This document shows positions 8,176 to 19,288 of a DNA stretch of 47,678 nucleotides, piece after piece. Every line of letters begins with the position of its first letter. Within the stretch, counting starts at the first letter, position 1. The notes beneath the pieces are model-generated. The model was given only the letters and a program-made list of their open reading frames with translations. It was not told the DNA's origin and did not search any database. The translations under genes were made by a program, and so were the position numbers. The stretch lies in assembly GCA_002256935.1 (NCBI GenBank), contig NCGL01000034.1, positions 1-47,678 on the forward strand. Direction: 5' to 3'. Source of the stretch: Bdellovibrio sp. 28-41-41 (GTDB taxonomy: Bacteria > Bdellovibrionota > Bdellovibrionia > Bdellovibrionales > Bdellovibrionaceae).

Positions 8176-9097
8176 ACCAGACCACCTCGGTGATTTAGTA
8201 TTGTCATCCCCAGCGATTAATAAAATTTTATCGCTCAACCATGACGTCACTCTCATTATAAATAAAAATATAGACTTTCTAGCACGGTTTCTATTTCCAC
8301 AAGTTAAAATTCTACATGTAACATTTGCGCACCTATCGCGTAATTCCGAAGTGGACTTTCTTGAGCCCATATTTGAACAAGTAAAAAGTTCTGATTTACT
8401 CATTTCACTGAGAAATGATCCGATAATGAAAACTTTAATTTTCAATCGTATAAACTCATCAAACTTTTGGATTACTGAAGACTCCTTAGATGACCACGAG
8501 TCCAATCTACAGCAAAAATGTATTTCGCCAGTGACAGGGGAATACAAACCCATCGATTTTTTTTACACTTATCAGAAAACAAACAAGCTCTGGCCAACTA
8601 AAATTAGCAAATTGGGCTTAGTTATATCCGCGGGATTTTTCAACAATTCGCTACCTCTTTCTCGTTGGCTCGAATTTTCCGAACATTTTATAAAATCATT
8701 CTCCAGTAAGATTTTCATTATATGTGGCCCTAACGAATATCCAGATGCTATGATCTTACAAAAATTGATTGGTACCGCGGAAATTATTAAAGGTGGTAAT
8801 AACATAGTACCATTTCTAGATAGCATTTCGATTTTGGATCTGTTAGTTGCAACGGATTCAGGAACGGCACACCTGTGTAGTCTATCAGGAGTGCCTATCT
8901 TATCGCTTTTTGGTGCAAGTCCATCTACAAGGTTTCGCCCACTAGGAGTGAGCAATAGACTGGTAACTTTGAACTATAATTGCTCACCATGTCCACAGTT
9001 TGAGATTAACAAAATTAATTTATGCACGACAAAAGAATGTTTAACTAACATTAGACTCAGAAACATAATTGATGTTTTACCGGCCAGAGGTAAATGA
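8156..9097 (+). CDS. GT9-family (heptosyltransferase-like) glycosyltransferase
   Basis: It starts with KIAILKPDHLGDLVLSSPAI, the N-terminal signature of GT9 ADP-heptose:LPS heptosyltransferases. It ends with LVATDSGTAHLCSLSGVPIL and LFGASPSTRFRPLG, the donor-binding motif where the DSG/H residues contact the nucleotide sugar. At 313 aa it is near the normal family length. Cysteines in YNCSPCPQFEINK and NLCTTKECL follow the pattern often seen at the end of these enzymes. It may attach heptose or another residue at the junction of core and O-chain. It is the last gene of the manC operon and overlaps its upstream neighbour. Confidence 0.85.
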   Translation: MKIAILKPDHLGDLVLSSPAINKILSLNHDVTLIINKNIDFLARFLFPQVKILHVTFAHLSRNSEVDFLEPIFEQVKSSDLLISLRNDPIMKTLIFNRINSSNFWITEDSLDDHESNLQQKCISPVTGEYKPIDFFYTYQKTNKLWPTKISKLGLVISAGFFNNSLPLSRWLEFSEHFIKSFSSKIFIICGPNEYPDAMILQKLIGTAEIIKGGNNIVPFLDSISILDLLVATDSGTAHLCSLSGVPILSLFGASPSTRFRPLGVSNRLVTLNYNCSPCPQFEINKINLCTTKECLTNIRLRNIIDVLPARGK

Positions 9098-9879
9098 CGT
9101 TTGAAACACTAAACTATTTTTAAAAAGGCTACTGCCAGAGTATGTATGGGCGCCATTCCAACGCTGACTCTGCTTTAGAGCAAACTGTGGCAACGTCTGA
9201 TAATGTAAATAATCATTTAGAGCAATCTCCGATTTTGTGTTGGACCGAGTTCTAGATCAAAAACTTTTATCGATTTTTATTACGGCAAACGTCATAATTT
9301 TTTAAACTATTTAATTTTTGATAATTTTCGATTTGTGGTCTAGCAAAAATTATGAGCGCCTTTAATTAAACGGTTCTCCAAAATTAGACAGCACGAATAT
9401 ATTTTTGGTTTTACGAAAGAACGCTAGTTTTTATTTACCACTATCAAATCTGTCTTACTAATTTTTATGCCGTATAGTCTTTTGCAAAATAGCGACTATT
9501 TTTGGGGTTAATATAAAATTCTTATTTGAGCAGTTTTGGCTCTTGAAAAAACTAGAGATTCTGCACGATACACTTCGTATTTTGGATTTTTTTAGGATGT
9601 ATTCGGATTTTGGAAATCGTATATGAAATAAAGATGGTGATAACTCCACCGGAAAAAACACATTTCTCATTAAAATCGACGAAAGGATTTAGCAGACGTT
9701 CGTATTTATCTTCGGAATATTGTCGCTATTCGATTTTATTTCTCGGCACGTTGGCAACCTGGGACTCGGGACGCCGTGTTTTGAAAAAAAGTTTGACTTT
9801 GCCAAGTGGCGAAAAATTGCCACATTAGGTTCATTTCCTTACATTAAGTATGAAAACGCAATTAAGACTCCTTGGTACT
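9098..9879. other. AT-rich 780-base gap with no recognised gene
   Basis: Frames here are short and look non-coding. The only candidate with a start near a purine-rich stretch is a 37-codon frame at 9142, with no recognisable motif. A 72-codon frame at 9610-9828 shows no family features. A weak hairpin GTGGC...GCCAC (9806-9823) sits near the right end. No repeat ends typical of an insertion sequence are visible. The stretch may be the scar of a lost gene between the manC operon and the convergent glycosyltransferase. Confidence 0.4.
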
Positions 9880-11124
9880 TTATAGGACTTTTAATTTAAC
9901 ATTTGCGTAAATTTCCATATACATTGTCGAAATTTTTTCTGAACTAATCTCGCTCTTTAAATTTTTTAAATGGGATAAATGTAGATTGTTTGGACTTTTA
10001 AACTTTTCATAAACATTAATGATAGTATCGGCAAAGCGTTTGGGACTTTTCGTATCCCCAATTACCATCGCGTGCATAGTGTTTAATCCATAGCGATACT
10101 CAAACATGCTCCCCGCATTAGACGTAACGATTGGCTTTTCAAAACCAACAATGTCAGCGAGCACTGCAGATGCCGATTGTCCTACTTCTTTGTATGGCAT
10201 TAGGAAAATATCGGCCAATTTTAAAGCTCCAAAATATCTGTTTTTTTCTTCAATAAATCCTGTGACTTTAACTTTTTCTTCTACCTTACCAATATCGATT
10301 GCCTCTAGCAACTTACACCAATATTTGGTGCCTTTGGTGTCTTGAGGATGTAACCCACCTACAATGATAAGTTTAAAGTTTGGCGGCAAAAATGCTAACG
10401 CTTCAACTATTAAAACATGATTTTTATAATCAGAAACAAAACCCATCATCATTAGCCAGATATCACCGTTAACTTTCACTAAATCATTTGATACATCGTT
10501 TGGAACTGTAGCGATTGGTATGGGAATAACTTTAATTTTTGAAGCTAATTCTGGATGAATATTCCTTAGTATTGTTGCGCTCACATGCGAGTGCAACACG
10601 ATAATATCAGCGATAATCATCGCCTTAAAGAAAGGGCTTTTTTTTCGTAGTCTTCTAGCGATGTTTTCATTTATCTTAAGAAATATTTTTAATTTTAAAC
10701 TCCTGCATAGAATATTAAAAACGCGGTAGAAGTTTTGCAGAAAAACCGTGGGCAAAACAACAAGACCCAATATATCTTCACGCACAGTATGAAGAGTTAC
10801 GATTGTTGGTTTGTTTAAAGCTTTAACAACCTTAAACAATATTCGATCTGATTCTGGTGGTGTTTGGCCGAAAAAAACATATTCGTGTTGGATATGGATA
10901 ATATCCGCCTCGGAGTCATTTATCTGGTCAACTAACTTCTCAAAATGCCCTTTCTCAAAAGGCGGAAAATTAAGAGGTATTGGTTCAATAACGACATGTT
11001 CACGCAGTCCCTCTACAATGCGTGCAGCATATTCGGCATTCCCGCATACGATTCGCCAAGGGGTCACAAAGCCGATTTTCAACTTTTTGAACTCATTTAT
11101 TATTTCATTCATTTGTGGACACAC
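9880..11124 (-). CDS. GT4-type glycosyltransferase
   Basis: This 414-aa GT-B enzyme begins KLKIGFVTPWRIVCGNAEYA, a nucleotide-sugar transferase N-terminus with a glycine-containing loop, and has IIHIQHEYVFFG and PTIVTLHTVRED. The acceptor domain includes IIVLHSHVSATILRNIHP. The donor domain has WLMMMGFVSDYKNHVLIVEA, KVKVTGFIEEKNRYF and LMPYKEVGQSASAVLADIVG, where the usual EG.g...EA motif is replaced by GQSASAVLAD, as in several mannosyltransferase relatives. GTG 11124 is favoured as start because GGAG lies five bases upstream; ATG 11112 is the alternative. It is a single gene divergent from the reductase gene at 11289. Acceptor unknown. Confidence 0.8.
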   Translation of the reverse strand: MCPQMNEIINEFKKLKIGFVTPWRIVCGNAEYAARIVEGLREHVVIEPIPLNFPPFEKGHFEKLVDQINDSEADIIHIQHEYVFFGQTPPESDRILFKVVKALNKPTIVTLHTVREDILGLVVLPTVFLQNFYRVFNILCRSLKLKIFLKINENIARRLRKKSPFFKAMIIADIIVLHSHVSATILRNIHPELASKIKVIPIPIATVPNDVSNDLVKVNGDIWLMMMGFVSDYKNHVLIVEALAFLPPNFKLIIVGGLHPQDTKGTKYWCKLLEAIDIGKVEEKVKVTGFIEEKNRYFGALKLADIFLMPYKEVGQSASAVLADIVGFEKPIVTSNAGSMFEYRYGLNTMHAMVIGDTKSPKRFADTIINVYEKFKSPNNLHLSHLKNLKSEISSEKISTMYMEIYANVKLKVL

Positions 11125-11288
11125 TAATTCTCCTAGACCCTCAACAATTCATAATTTAAAGGAATATCAATTGTCAAATAATTCAGAATATCACCCGTTG
11201 GCAGACTAACCAGAAAATCGATGACTTATGGCTACTTCTAATTTAACCTTCCTAATCATTACATCCGATATTTTGTTAGGGGTTAAAA

Positions 11289-12227
11289 ATGCTTAAAAAT
11301 AGTCGTATTCTAGTTACTGGTGCCGACGGTTTAGTTGGAAAGAATCTAATACATTACCTTCTCACGTCCGGCTATACCAATGTTATTTCAATTGCAAGAA
11401 GCGACTGTGATCTAGCAGATTTTACTCAAGTCAAAGATAATTTCGAAAAACATCTTCCTGAATACGTTTTTCATCTAGCTGCTAAGGTTTACGGAATCGG
11501 TGGAAATCTTAAATTTCAGGGCACGATTTTTTATGAGAATACCTTAATGAATACTTATGTAATTGAAGCCGCCAGAGTTTTTGGAGTTAAGAAAATTTTA
11601 TGCATGGGGACAATTGCTGCCTATCCCGACCCAAAAAAGGAGCCTGTGTCTGAAGTAGATCTTTGGGAAGGTCCACCCCATGCCAGTGAAGCGAGCTATG
11701 GACACGCAAAGCGAGGTATGCTTGCGCAGCTGCAGGCCTATAGCCAGTCCTTTAATATGGACTATAGTTACGTATTGAGTACAAATTTATACGGACCGTA
11801 TGATAAATTTGATGCTGCCTATGGCCACGTTCTACCTTCACTAATAAGCAAATTTTTTGAAGGCAAGAAAACAGGCAAGGATATAATTATTTGGGGTGAT
11901 GGCTCTGCTGCACGCGATTTTCTTTACTCTGTCGATGCAGCAGTCGCCTTAGTAAAAATTATGGACACTAGATCTGGACCCATTAACCTCGGCACTGGTC
12001 AAAAGACATTTATTCGGGACGCCGTTCAATACCTGTCAGACCATGTCGGTGTTAGTTCGCAGGTAAAGTGGGATACCAGTAAGCCAAATGGTAGGAAATA
12101 CTACGAATTAGACATTAGAAACTTATCTGAAATTGGTTTTAAACCTTCCTTCACATTTAAACAGGGCTTGCTTGCAACATACGATTGGTATGCTGCAGCC
12201 ATGGAACACGGAAATGTAAGAACATGA
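11289..12227 (+). CDS. GDP-L-fucose synthase-like NAD(P)-dependent epimerase/reductase
   Basis: This is an extended short-chain dehydrogenase of 312 aa with the nucleotide loop VTGADGLVGKN. Family landmarks follow: LAAKVYGIGGN, YENTLMNTYVIEAA, ASYGHAKRGML (catalytic Y-x3-K), TNLYGPYDKF, GHVLPSLISKFF and INLGTGQKTFIRD. These line up well with GDP-4-keto-6-deoxymannose 3,5-epimerase/4-reductase (WcaG/Fcl). However, the family's GSSCIYP motif, whose cysteine takes part in epimerisation, reads GTIAAYP here (alanine near residue 110), while the histidine of the GHVLP segment is kept. The enzyme may thus reduce without normal epimerisation, or use another substrate. AGGGG precedes the ATG. It stands alone between convergently oriented genes. 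Confidence 0.8.
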   Translation: MLKNSRILVTGADGLVGKNLIHYLLTSGYTNVISIARSDCDLADFTQVKDNFEKHLPEYVFHLAAKVYGIGGNLKFQGTIFYENTLMNTYVIEAARVFGVKKILCMGTIAAYPDPKKEPVSEVDLWEGPPHASEASYGHAKRGMLAQLQAYSQSFNMDYSYVLSTNLYGPYDKFDAAYGHVLPSLISKFFEGKKTGKDIIIWGDGSAARDFLYSVDAAVALVKIMDTRSGPINLGTGQKTFIRDAVQYLSDHVGVSSQVKWDTSKPNGRKYYELDIRNLSEIGFKPSFTFKQGLLATYDWYAAAMEHGNVRT

Positions 12228-12788
12228 GATTTTTGTTGTAGATGGGCATTGAGTGAGCGGGCACGTGATTGCAATCGCCTTCGAATTATTGAATAGACTA
12301 ATTTTTAGAGAATAAAACGACTACGGGACTTTGATTTGTGCCCGGCGATCAAGAAGGAAATTGATATTCACTTGGCTACTGATTGGGCTAGTCACGACAT
12401 AAAAGGATAACTAAGTATCATTTAATGATTTTATCTGAATCTTCGTAACCCACTATGGAGGATTTTAGCCAACATCTTTCGGTGAATTTCTTGCGTCGAT
12501 AGATCAACTTCGTTAGCATTGCTTCGATTTTTTTCGAAGCATCATCGACGCAGATTTTACCGAATTCAACATCGGCATAAACTTCCCGCTTAAATCCCCT
12601 TTTTAGATTTTTTTTCCGGCGTCTACAGGCTTGCTCGTTTACCAAGACTCTTCTCTATATTATAAAGTTAAATGTAGTTGGGAAACCTCTGAAAAACTTT
12701 ATCATCTTAATAAATCAAACGATCACAATTCGAACCACATCAAACAATTCTATTTTAAATATAAAAAACCCTTGAATCGATACTTATC
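12228..12788. other. Gap of 560 bases with one doubtful minus-strand frame
   Basis: No recognised gene. A TTG-start minus-strand frame at 12418-12645 (75 codons) is rich in lysine and arginine; its segment VDDASKKIEAMLTKLIYRR looks protein-like. No family is recognised and there is no ATG or clear ribosome-binding site. It may be a remnant. The rest shows no open frame of note and no mobile-element ends. Confidence 0.3.
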
Positions 12789-13667
12789 CTATACAACATC
12801 ATCTTTGATGAACTCGTCGATGAATTGATCGTCAGACAAATTGTTATTATAGCTGGTTTTAAACTTACCCAAAATCGACCGGGGATCATTACTTCTAAAC
12901 AAAGCACTATCTTGAACAATTTTTAAATTTTTACCTGACCTTTGAATTAACTTAACTACAAGGACTCTCAAATTTCTGACTCTTCCACTCGATAAGTTGA
13001 CAATTTCAAACTTCAATCTGCGCTTTGATTCAAGTGCATTCATCACAAATCTATTAAAATCACTAATTAGGCTAAAATCTCGTTCAATATCTAAATTTCC
13101 AACTCTAATTTCATCGCCGTCCTTTGCTTTCAGAATCTGTTGATATACAGATGGCAAGAAAAATTTGGGCGATTGGGATATATGGGTATGGTTAAATAAT
13201 CTCAGCACGCAAACACTGCAATTAGTATATTCAGATAAGGCTTTGAAAACAACTTCTGCGAAATGTTTTGATCGACTATAAACATTTTTGGGCCTTTCTT
13301 TCGAGGCTTCAGTGATTTCAATCTTCTCGCTGGCACTATTATATTCAAAGATGAAAGAGGTACTTGCAAAAATTAGCAGTCCTGAGAATCCAGAATCCGC
13401 AATAAGATGGGCGAGATGAACACTTCCCAATGTATTCACTTGAAAAGCTTTTTGAGGGTCATTTTCGCAATCACTAACGTGACTAATTGCAGCAAAGTGA
13501 ATTACAAAGTCCCATATGTTTTTTGAAAAGGCTTCCCTTAACTCACTCAAATTCTCAATACTGCCAGTATACTCATGGAATTCATAGTCAGGTCGATTAA
13601 CCTTCATAAACCTTATCAGCTTAGTTCCCATGAAGCCGTTAGGCCCAGTAAAAAATACTTTTTTCAT
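12789..13667 (-). CDS. rmd: GDP-6-deoxy-D-mannose (GDP-D-rhamnose) reductase-like
   Basis: This extended SDR of 292 aa has cofactor loop FFTGPNGFMGTKLI, VIHFAAISHVSDCENDP, the active-site tyrosine-lysine pair in NVYSRSKHFAEVV, LRLFNHTHISQ and the telling VGNLDIERDFSLISD segment. That last motif and the length match Rmd, which reduces GDP-4-keto-6-deoxy-D-mannose to GDP-D-rhamnose. It lies 50 bases downstream of gmd on the same strand, the arrangement expected for a two-gene pathway. The C-terminal part (after about residue 240) diverges from known Rmd, so a related ketoreductase cannot be excluded. Confidence 0.75.
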   Translation of the reverse strand: MKKVFFTGPNGFMGTKLIRFMKVNRPDYEFHEYTGSIENLSELREAFSKNIWDFVIHFAAISHVSDCENDPQKAFQVNTLGSVHLAHLIADSGFSGLLIFASTSFIFEYNSASEKIEITEASKERPKNVYSRSKHFAEVVFKALSEYTNCSVCVLRLFNHTHISQSPKFFLPSVYQQILKAKDGDEIRVGNLDIERDFSLISDFNRFVMNALESKRRLKFEIVNLSSGRVRNLRVLVVKLIQRSGKNLKIVQDSALFRSNDPRSILGKFKTSYNNNLSDDQFIDEFIKDDVV

Positions 13668-13717
13668 GCAATACCGATACTAAACAAGATGGAAGGCCTT
13701 TCTTCAACGTCTACTTT

Positions 13718-15275
<1,558 letters not shown>

Positions 15276-16568
15276 TTATTTTTTATTCAATTTCAGTTTT
15301 TTAAAAAAAATATCTGCTGACTCATCCCACGTGACCCATTTTTTTTGGTTTTTTTGCGGAATTCCGCGACTTTGGGTAATGAGATCTACTAGTGGCTCTT
15401 TTGCTTCCGTATTAAAATAGGAAGGGTATTCACCCCCCACCTCTCGAAAAACAGGAATATCGCTGCAAAGAACCTTCAAACCACTAGCCATGGCCTCTAC
15501 AATGGGCAATCCAAATCCTTCCACCAGCGACGCAAAGATAAGCCCTTCGGAATGACGATAGGAATAGAGAAGCTCATCGTCACTAGCGTCAGTAAAGAAA
15601 AAAAGCTTCTTTCCAAGTTCGATGTGATTTTGAATCCTTGAGATAATACGATCACATTTCCAGCCAATACGACCGATAATTAAAAGTTTGTCGTTAGCCC
15701 CCTGCTTCCACATTTCGTCAAAAACGCTTAAGATATATGTGTGGTTTTTACGTGGCTCTATCGTTCCCACCACTAGCCAAACGGGCGCGTTCTTAAAAAT
15801 ATCCGCAAACTGTGATCGAAGTTCAAATCTAATTTCAGAGGATTTGGGTTTAAAATCGGAACCTAAAATAAAAAAACCTATTTTTACTTTATGTTGTGGA
15901 TATTCATTTTGAAAATATAATTTCAATTCCTCCGCTACCGCATTAGATATCCCGATAAAATTTCCGACGTGCGTGGCAAGAACAGGCAGCATTTTCATAA
16001 ATCGACTATGATCTTGTTCCTCAACGAAATCTGGGTGGGTCACCGGAATTAAATCGTAGATTACGGAATAAATCTGATCTCGGTTTAAGTTTGTTCGTCC
16101 GATGGCTCGGCCTAGATCGTAGGTCCAAAAAGCATCAAGTAAAATAAATATATCTTCTTCCTCAAAATTGACTTTTTTATTTCCTGAAATTATCACCGTA
16201 CGAAATACCCGAAGACCTTTAATGACCCAAAACAATCTTTTTAGTAGCCACTCCAAACCATTAAAAACCTTGACCATCATTCTAAAAGACAGAGTTTTAA
16301 ATCTGAAGTTCTTTAGGACACCTTGACGAAAACGATCAAAAATACTTTTAATTTTTTGTCCTATGGACGCTGTCACAGGCTTTACATCAAGCACAAAATC
16401 ACGATCTATTTCATAATAATTTCCGCCAAAGCAAATAACGGGGTAGGTTTTCAATCCATATTTATCATTGTATAGTTTTTCACGGGCAATGATATTGCGG
16501 ACTACACGCTGGATACCAGTGTTTAAACCGCTGTGATAAGTAAAAGTGCAATCAAAATAGACTTTCAT
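15276..16568 (-). CDS. GT4-type glycosyltransferase with GIQRV motif
   Basis: The 430-aa enzyme starts MKVYFDCTFTYHSGLNTGIQRVVRN, of which the GIQRVVR motif is shared with the gene at 5335. SVIYDLIPVTHPDFV is another shared segment. The C-terminal donor domain has WLVVGTIEPRKNHTYILSVF, LLIIGRIGWK and ASLVEGFGLPIVEAMASGLK, the EGFGLPxxEA signature. The enzyme is probably a chain-building transferase of the same polysaccharide; the resemblance suggests the two are distant paralogues using related donors. It overlaps the upstream methyltransferase gene by ATGA, so the two form a coupled minus-strand unit. Confidence 0.82.
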   Translation of the reverse strand: MKVYFDCTFTYHSGLNTGIQRVVRNIIAREKLYNDKYGLKTYPVICFGGNYYEIDRDFVLDVKPVTASIGQKIKSIFDRFRQGVLKNFRFKTLSFRMMVKVFNGLEWLLKRLFWVIKGLRVFRTVIISGNKKVNFEEEDIFILLDAFWTYDLGRAIGRTNLNRDQIYSVIYDLIPVTHPDFVEEQDHSRFMKMLPVLATHVGNFIGISNAVAEELKLYFQNEYPQHKVKIGFFILGSDFKPKSSEIRFELRSQFADIFKNAPVWLVVGTIEPRKNHTYILSVFDEMWKQGANDKLLIIGRIGWKCDRIISRIQNHIELGKKLFFFTDASDDELLYSYRHSEGLIFASLVEGFGLPIVEAMASGLKVLCSDIPVFREVGGEYPSYFNTEAKEPLVDLITQSRGIPQKNQKKWVTWDESADIFFKKLKLNKK

Positions 16569-17290
16569 TTCTTTATCAGGCTCAAAGTTAAATTTGGATC
16601 TAACGGAACTCTGCCTCCAAAATAGAAAAATCCTAGCGCTATTTCATAAAAATTTCGCAATGAATAGAGTATTTTTTTTGCCAACGCCGAACGTTTGCCC
16701 ACTTTCAAACTTCGATAGGAATTATCAAAATCGGCTACCTCAAATCCTGTAACGAGGCCTATCTGCCGCATTCTCTCTGGCGTTAAAACAGTAACATGAG
16801 TTAAATCTGCCCATTGTGTTTGGGTGGCAAAGGGACTCAAACCATTAGGAAATCGACAAATAACTTTTGCGCCTGAATTTAAACGTGCTGAAAGAGCTTT
16901 AAATAACGCGAGAATTTCATATGGATACAAATGTTCAAGAACATCAAATATAATAACAGTATCAAATCTTTCAATACTGCATTTTAAATCCGCAATTTTC
17001 TGAAGAGGTAAATTAAAAACCTCAAGTCCCCTCGTTTTCGCACTTTCAACAAAATCACTGTTTACCTCTACCCCGACACAGGAATATCCCTGGGTTTTAG
17101 CCCAAGCTAAAAAATGTCCACTGCCAAATCCAATTTCTAAAAGGGCACTGCCAGGTTTTACCTTATGCCTGTCCATTTCTCCGGCATAAATATCAAAATA
17201 GGAATCCGGAAGGGACAAGCTTTCCCATCCCTTAAAAGTACCATAGGATTTATAGATTTCTTCACGAAAGTCGATAGGTTCTTCAGTCAT
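16565..17290 (-). CDS. Class I SAM-dependent methyltransferase
   Basis: The 241-aa protein has the SAM-binding motif I ALLEIGFGSGHFLAWA, the acidic end of strand two in CVGVEVNSDFVESA, motif with FDTVIIFDVLEHLYP, and GAKVICRFPNGLSPF. This is the Methyltransf_23/12 layout. In O-antigen clusters such enzymes often methylate a chain sugar; here it is coupled (ATGA overlap) to a GT4 gene, which fits terminal or in-chain modification. Substrate unknown. No convincing ribosome-binding site is seen in front of ATG 17290, although this is the only reasonable start. Confidence 0.8.
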   Translation of the reverse strand: MTEEPIDFREEIYKSYGTFKGWESLSLPDSYFDIYAGEMDRHKVKPGSALLEIGFGSGHFLAWAKTQGYSCVGVEVNSDFVESAKTRGLEVFNLPLQKIADLKCSIERFDTVIIFDVLEHLYPYEILALFKALSARLNSGAKVICRFPNGLSPFATQTQWADLTHVTVLTPERMRQIGLVTGFEVADFDNSYRSLKVGKRSALAKKILYSLRNFYEIALGFFYFGGRVPLDPNLTLSLIKK

Positions 17291-17382
17291 CCATATGGTT
17301 TAACCAGGATTTTTGGAATCCGGCAAGTGTAAAGCTAATCCAAGGAATTTAAGTTTTAAACCCGAGTATACTAAAAAATGTT

Positions 17383-17412
17383 TTGATTAAAAAATATTTT
17401 TTGCATTATTAT
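17383..17412 (+). promoter_or_regulatory. Possible sigma-70-like promoter for the FkbM gene
   Basis: TTGATT (17383-17388) is followed after 18 bases by TATTAT (17407-17412). The spacer contains the palindromic run AAAAAATATTTTTT. It lies 31 bases upstream of the FkbM methyltransferase start, on the correct strand. Supported by sequence match only. Confidence 0.35.
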
Positions 17413-17443
17413 CTCTCTAATTTTTCTGTCAGGAGACCCAATC

Positions 17444-18211
17444 GTGCATTTTCTTAGATACATCTATCAAGTTTTTAAATTTTACCCTCGCTTTCAGTTT
17501 AAGTTGAAATGGGCTCAGAAGTTGCGTCATGGATTTGGTTTTTTTCAGGATCATCATCATTGCCTGGGTCGTTTTTCCCGCCGATATGGATACCTCTCAC
17601 AAAATGGTCAAGACTATTTTCTGGATCAAAAGATATTTCATCAGAAAACCAATGGCGTTTTTGTCGACGTCGGGACGTTTGAGCCTGAATTTGACAATGC
17701 TACTATTTTTTTTGAAAAAAATAGAAATTGGACGGGTATGGCCATTGAACCCCAATTGGCCCATGTAAATAAGTGGCGCTTACTCAGAAAGTCTCCCATT
17801 GTTCACGCTGCGGCCAGCCGCAGCGATGGGTCTGCGGAATTTGTCGTCGTTAACCACCCCAACGTCATGAATTACAATGCTTGGTCTGGCTTAAAATCAA
17901 GCATTGCTAATGAAAAAATGAATCAGCTTCCTGATGGGGCCTATCGCAGCTCCATAAGTGTGCCGACCATATCAATTTCAAAAGCCTTAGATCAGAATGG
18001 AATTAAAGAGGTAGATTTTTTATCTATCGACGTAGAAGGTCATGAACTTGAAGCTCTTTCCGGAATTAATTTTAAACGCCATTCAATCAAGTGCATTGTT
18101 ATTGAAAACGATATTCTGCCAGAAGGCGATCCAATCATTCATAATTTTCTTAAAGAACATGGCTATAAATACATTGCACGGCTGACTTCGGATGATGTGT
18201 TTGTTAAGTAA
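17444..18211 (+). CDS. FkbM-family methyltransferase
   Basis: The 255-aa protein shows the FkbM pattern: YLSQNGQDYFLDQKIF, then GVFVDVGTFEPEFDNATIFF (SAM-binding glycine motif), GMAIEPQLAHVNKW, and later VDFLSIDVEGHELEALSGIN. FkbM enzymes O-methylate sugars or related metabolites. In this setting a sugar of the surface glycan is a reasonable target, but this is inference. The GTG start at 17444 is supported by AGGAG eight bases upstream. It is a single-gene unit, divergent from the methyltransferase/GT4 pair and convergent with the next methyltransferase. Confidence 0.85.
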   Translation: MHFLRYIYQVFKFYPRFQFKLKWAQKLRHGFGFFQDHHHCLGRFSRRYGYLSQNGQDYFLDQKIFHQKTNGVFVDVGTFEPEFDNATIFFEKNRNWTGMAIEPQLAHVNKWRLLRKSPIVHAAASRSDGSAEFVVVNHPNVMNYNAWSGLKSSIANEKMNQLPDGAYRSSISVPTISISKALDQNGIKEVDFLSIDVEGHELEALSGINFKRHSIKCIVIENDILPEGDPIIHNFLKEHGYKYIARLTSDDVFVK

Positions 18212-18339
18212 AATTTTTAAGCATTAAAGAGCAAAGTTAGAATAAAAGGCAATCCTGCGCCTTTGATATAGGAAGCGAAAGTCATCAATTCAAAATTGGG
18301 CACCGTCGCGCTTAATTCCGATTTGATCGCGGAAATCCA

Positions 18340-19239
18340 TTATTTTTTCTCTCCCACAAATTGGCAGGGAATAATCGAAACAGCGGCTAACGGTTGAAAT
18401 AGCACAGGTATGCGCACAACTGCTGCCATGACAAATACGTAAACTCCACGAACCATGAACTTCATTTTTGCTAAAGCTCCTCTGCTAGAAAACGATTTTT
18501 CGTTCAAATCATGACGAATACGATAGATTGGATTTAAGAACTGTCCAGATGGCTCTTTAGAAGTTTTTTGAAAACCCGCTTGCTCTAGCATCTTGATATA
18601 TTCCCACGAATAGTAGGCGTGCTCGTTGCCGCCATAATGGCCCATTTTCTCTGGATAGTTTTCCAGTAACCAATACCATTTCTTTTTACTCATCCACGGA
18701 CGAATTTGAATTTCTGAAGAAAGAATAACTTTTCCACCCGGGGCTAACAGCGAGTATGCATTTTTAAGTGCCAATTTTGGATTATCACAGTGATGAAGAC
18801 TCGCATTGAAAATGACTACGTCAAAGTCTGAATCACCAATTTTATTAATTTCTTCACCCACCGTACGCACGACTTTAATATCCAAATTGAATTTGTTTTT
18901 AACAAATGCAATCAACATACAAAAATCGTAACCAGGCTCAACTGAAGTTACCGAATGTCCATTAGACGCTAAATAAACTGACGATTCCCCACGTCCAACG
19001 CCGATATCTAAAATCTTTAGTTTTTTATTCGCAGGAAATAGTTTGGCAAATTCGGCGTAGTCGACTGCAGAGTGTGACGACTGACTTGTGTAATATTCAC
19101 GAGGGTTTTTGCAATGTTCAGCAAAGGCAATATGTACTTTCGCCATATCTGACGTAGCCAAGTTTTCTTTGGCAACGCCATCGCTAAAAGACGTGCCTAT
19201 GTCGATAATGTGACTATCTAAATTATTGAAACCAGACAA
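18340..19239 (-). CDS. Class I SAM-dependent methyltransferase
   Basis: The 299-aa protein has a textbook SAM-binding motif, LKILDIGVGRGESSVYLA, an acidic strand-two end in VTSVEPGYDF, VVIFNASLHHCDNP (motif with the His pair typical of Methyltransf_11/25) and LLAPGGKVILSSE. A C-terminal hydrophobic segment (VFVMAAVVRIPVLFQPLAAV) could associate with the membrane. The start is TTG at 19239 with GGTGG upstream; no better start lies nearby. Target unknown; context suggests glycan or lipid-carrier modification. It is divergent from the flippase gene with only 49 bases between. Confidence 0.75.
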   Translation of the reverse strand: MSGFNNLDSHIIDIGTSFSDGVAKENLATSDMAKVHIAFAEHCKNPREYYTSQSSHSAVDYAEFAKLFPANKKLKILDIGVGRGESSVYLASNGHSVTSVEPGYDFCMLIAFVKNKFNLDIKVVRTVGEEINKIGDSDFDVVIFNASLHHCDNPKLALKNAYSLLAPGGKVILSSEIQIRPWMSKKKWYWLLENYPEKMGHYGGNEHAYYSWEYIKMLEQAGFQKTSKEPSGQFLNPIYRIRHDLNEKSFSSRGALAKMKFMVRGVYVFVMAAVVRIPVLFQPLAAVSIIPCQFVGEKK

Positions 19240-19288
19240 TTTTTACCACCCGCATCAGGTATATTAGGCTATTGGTAAAGATGTCAAG

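Noticed and set aside
8146..8955. Minus-strand frames opposite the GT9 gene
   Set aside because: They are shadows of a clearly conserved plus-strand gene.
9610..9828. 72-codon plus-strand frame in the AT-rich gap
   Set aside because: No ribosome-binding site, no motif, odd composition; treated as chance.
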